Positions 10,145-11,291 of a stretch of 11,291 nucleotides of DNA are shown piece after piece. The notes below the pieces were generated by a model that saw only the letters and a program-made list of their open reading frames with translations, searched no databases and was not told where the DNA came from. Origin of the DNA: Patescibacteria group bacterium (GTDB taxonomy: Bacteria; Patescibacteriota; Minisyncoccia; UBA9983); contig JAHIER010000006.1 in assembly GCA_018901555.1 (NCBI GenBank), forward strand, positions 1 to 11,291. Reading direction: 5' to 3'. The position numbers were made by a program, and so were the translations under genes. Positions within the stretch are counted from its first letter, which is position 1. Every line of letters begins with the position of its first letter.

Positions 10145-11291
10145 ATTCAACAGGAACTAAAACCTCAGTTTTATTTCTGACTTTGTCGTAGGCGGTAATT
10201 TTGATAGCGGAATTATTATCCCAGCCATCCAAGTTAGATGGAGTGAAGGTAAAACTAAAGGGCTCATTATTTGTTGACCCTAAATAAGTTCCGTTCAAAA
10301 AGAAATCAACTTGGTCAAGTTCAAATTTACCTTGATGAGTAAAATTAACAGTTAGGGCATTAGTTGGATTATAAGAAGTATTGGTAATTGGAGAAATTAT
10401 AGAAATTTGCGGAGCATATTCCGGTTTATGAATATCGTCATATTCTTTCGGAATATCATCCATAGTTTGTTCTCTGATGTTTTGTCTCACAGCCCATGCG
10501 CGCACTTGAGGTTCCCAAAGGCGGAACTGCGGATCATCATTTGGATTTTCCAGAGCCGGACCGAGCGGGTCGTCTTTATTTATCCAATAAAGAATTGAAT
10601 GTATTTGAGTGATTGGTTTTTCTTCAATAAGTTCTTGGGGAGTAAATTCTGTTGCTAATTTTTTTGAAATTTTATCAATCTTGTAAGTTTGCCCGCCATG
10701 CCAATCTCCGCGCAAAAATGGTTTTGGTTCAGGTTGTTTTTGCGGTTTTTCAAAATCTTCTTTAGGGAAGCTCAAATAGGCTTCTTTGAAAAAAGCATTC
10801 CACAAAGGAGCGGCAATAAATCCCGCCACCTTTTTTTCCATTGGCGTGTTATCATTGTTTCCGCACCAAACTCCCCAGGCCAGATTGGGCGTATAACCTA
10901 TAACCCAAGCGTCTCGATAATCATTAGTGGTTCCGGTTTTTACAGCCACTTCTCTTCCTGGAAAATATAAATATGATTGTTCTCCAAAAGCCGGGGCGCG
11001 GGCTGTGTTATCAGAAAGAACATCAGAAATTAATAAAGCAATATTTTTATCAAGAGCGTTGGATGGAGATTCATGGAATTCTTCCAAGATATGCCCCTGG
11101 CTGTCTTCAATTTTTAATATTCCAGTGCTTGGATTCTTAACGCCATTGTTGGCAAAAACGCCGTAAGCGCTTGTCATTTCAAATAAAGAAACTTCTCCGC
11201 CACCTAAAACCAAAGTTAATCCATATCTATTCGGATCAGTTAAAGTGGTTATGCCCATGTCTTGAATCGTGGCCAAAGAATCTTTTATGCC
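10125..11291 (-). CDS. Class A penicillin-binding protein, transpeptidase C-terminal part (partial, 5' end off right edge)
   Basis: The frame is open to the right edge (about 388 codons visible) and ends in TAG at 10125. It starts inside the transpeptidase domain: the stretch IKDSLATIQDMGI, then GLTLVLGGGEVSLFEMTSAYGVFANNG, is a block typical of PBP1a-like enzymes between the SxN and KTG motifs. KTGTTNDYRDAWVIGYTP carries the KTG motif (codons at 10940-10932). The glycosyltransferase domain, SxxK and SxN lie beyond the edge. After a linker, the last about 90 residues (from APQISIISPITNTSYNP) form an Ig-like domain seen in extracellular bacterial proteins. The enzyme crosslinks peptidoglycan outside the membrane. 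It converges on the DUF721 gene with a 20-bp overlap. Confidence 0.92.
   Translation of the reverse strand, partial: GIKDSLATIQDMGITTLTDPNRYGLTLVLGGGEVSLFEMTSAYGVFANNGVKNPSTGILKIEDSQGHILEEFHESPSNALDKNIALLISDVLSDNTARAPAFGEQSYLYFPGREVAVKTGTTNDYRDAWVIGYTPNLAWGVWCGNNDNTPMEKKVAGFIAAPLWNAFFKEAYLSFPKEDFEKPQKQPEPKPFLRGDWHGGQTYKIDKISKKLATEFTPQELIEEKPITQIHSILYWINKDDPLGPALENPNDDPQFRLWEPQVRAWAVRQNIREQTMDDIPKEYDDIHKPEYAPQISIISPITNTSYNPTNALTVNFTHQGKFELDQVDFFLNGTYLGSTNNEPFSFTFTPSNLDGWDNNSAIKITAYDKVRNKTEVLVPVEFKTLNP

Noticed and set aside
10407..11166. Several plus-strand open frames opposite the penicillin-binding protein
   Set aside because: All lie in the shadow of a clear transpeptidase gene with KTG motif and conserved blocks; none resembles a known protein.

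Overview
The window looks like the replication-origin neighbourhood of a small-genome, AT-rich bacterium, most likely from the Candidate Phyla Radiation (Patescibacteria, Parcubacteria-like). The reasons are a short Oxa1-type YidC, a Jag protein reduced to its KH and R3H domains, Ala/Ser/Thr-rich secreted proteins beside a secreted protein ending in a peptidoglycan-binding domain, and the gene order around dnaA. TAA, TAG and TGA all end genes here, so the standard bacterial code applies. The phylum call rests on protein style and synteny read by eye, not on a database search.

Layout: genes diverge from about position 4700. Leftward (minus strand) run rnpA, a HicB/HicA toxin-antitoxin pair, yidC, jag, a secreted coiled-coil protein, a single-pass membrane protein, an Ala/Ser/Thr-rich secreted protein, and a secreted peptidoglycan-binding protein cut by the left edge. 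Rightward (plus strand) run dnaA, an AT-rich intergenic region with DnaA-box-like sites (the probable oriC), dnaN, a two-gene operon of a ClpP/SppA-fold SDH-type protease and a NYN-domain nuclease, a two-pass membrane protein, and a short DUF721/DciA-like protein. The last meets, tail to tail with a 20-bp overlap, a class A penicillin-binding protein cut by the right edge.

How they work together: DnaA, DnaN and the DciA-like protein form a replication-initiation set (initiator, clamp, possible helicase loader). RnpA, YidC and Jag serve tRNA processing and membrane-protein insertion. The two ends of the window encode envelope proteins. Perfect DnaA boxes (TTATCCACA) occur five times, at 1522, 4519, 4672, 9134 and 9659. 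By base composition well under one would be expected, so DnaA may regulate or bind several points across the region.

The most unusual signals are: (1) a 45-bp run of RYA triplets ending 3 bp from a perfect DnaA box at 1474-1530, which resembles a DnaA-trio unwinding element but lies about 3.2 kb from dnaA; (2) promoters whose -10 boxes lie only 6-11 nt before the start codon of dnaA, dnaN, the SDH protease, the DciA-like gene, hicB and rnpA, implying leaderless or nearly leaderless mRNAs; (3) a promoter-terminator pair with no gene between, at 9040-9127 minus, predicting a small RNA of about 54 nt facing the NYN gene; (4) the SDH protease/NYN nuclease operon; and (5) a hicBA module inserted between rnpA and yidC.
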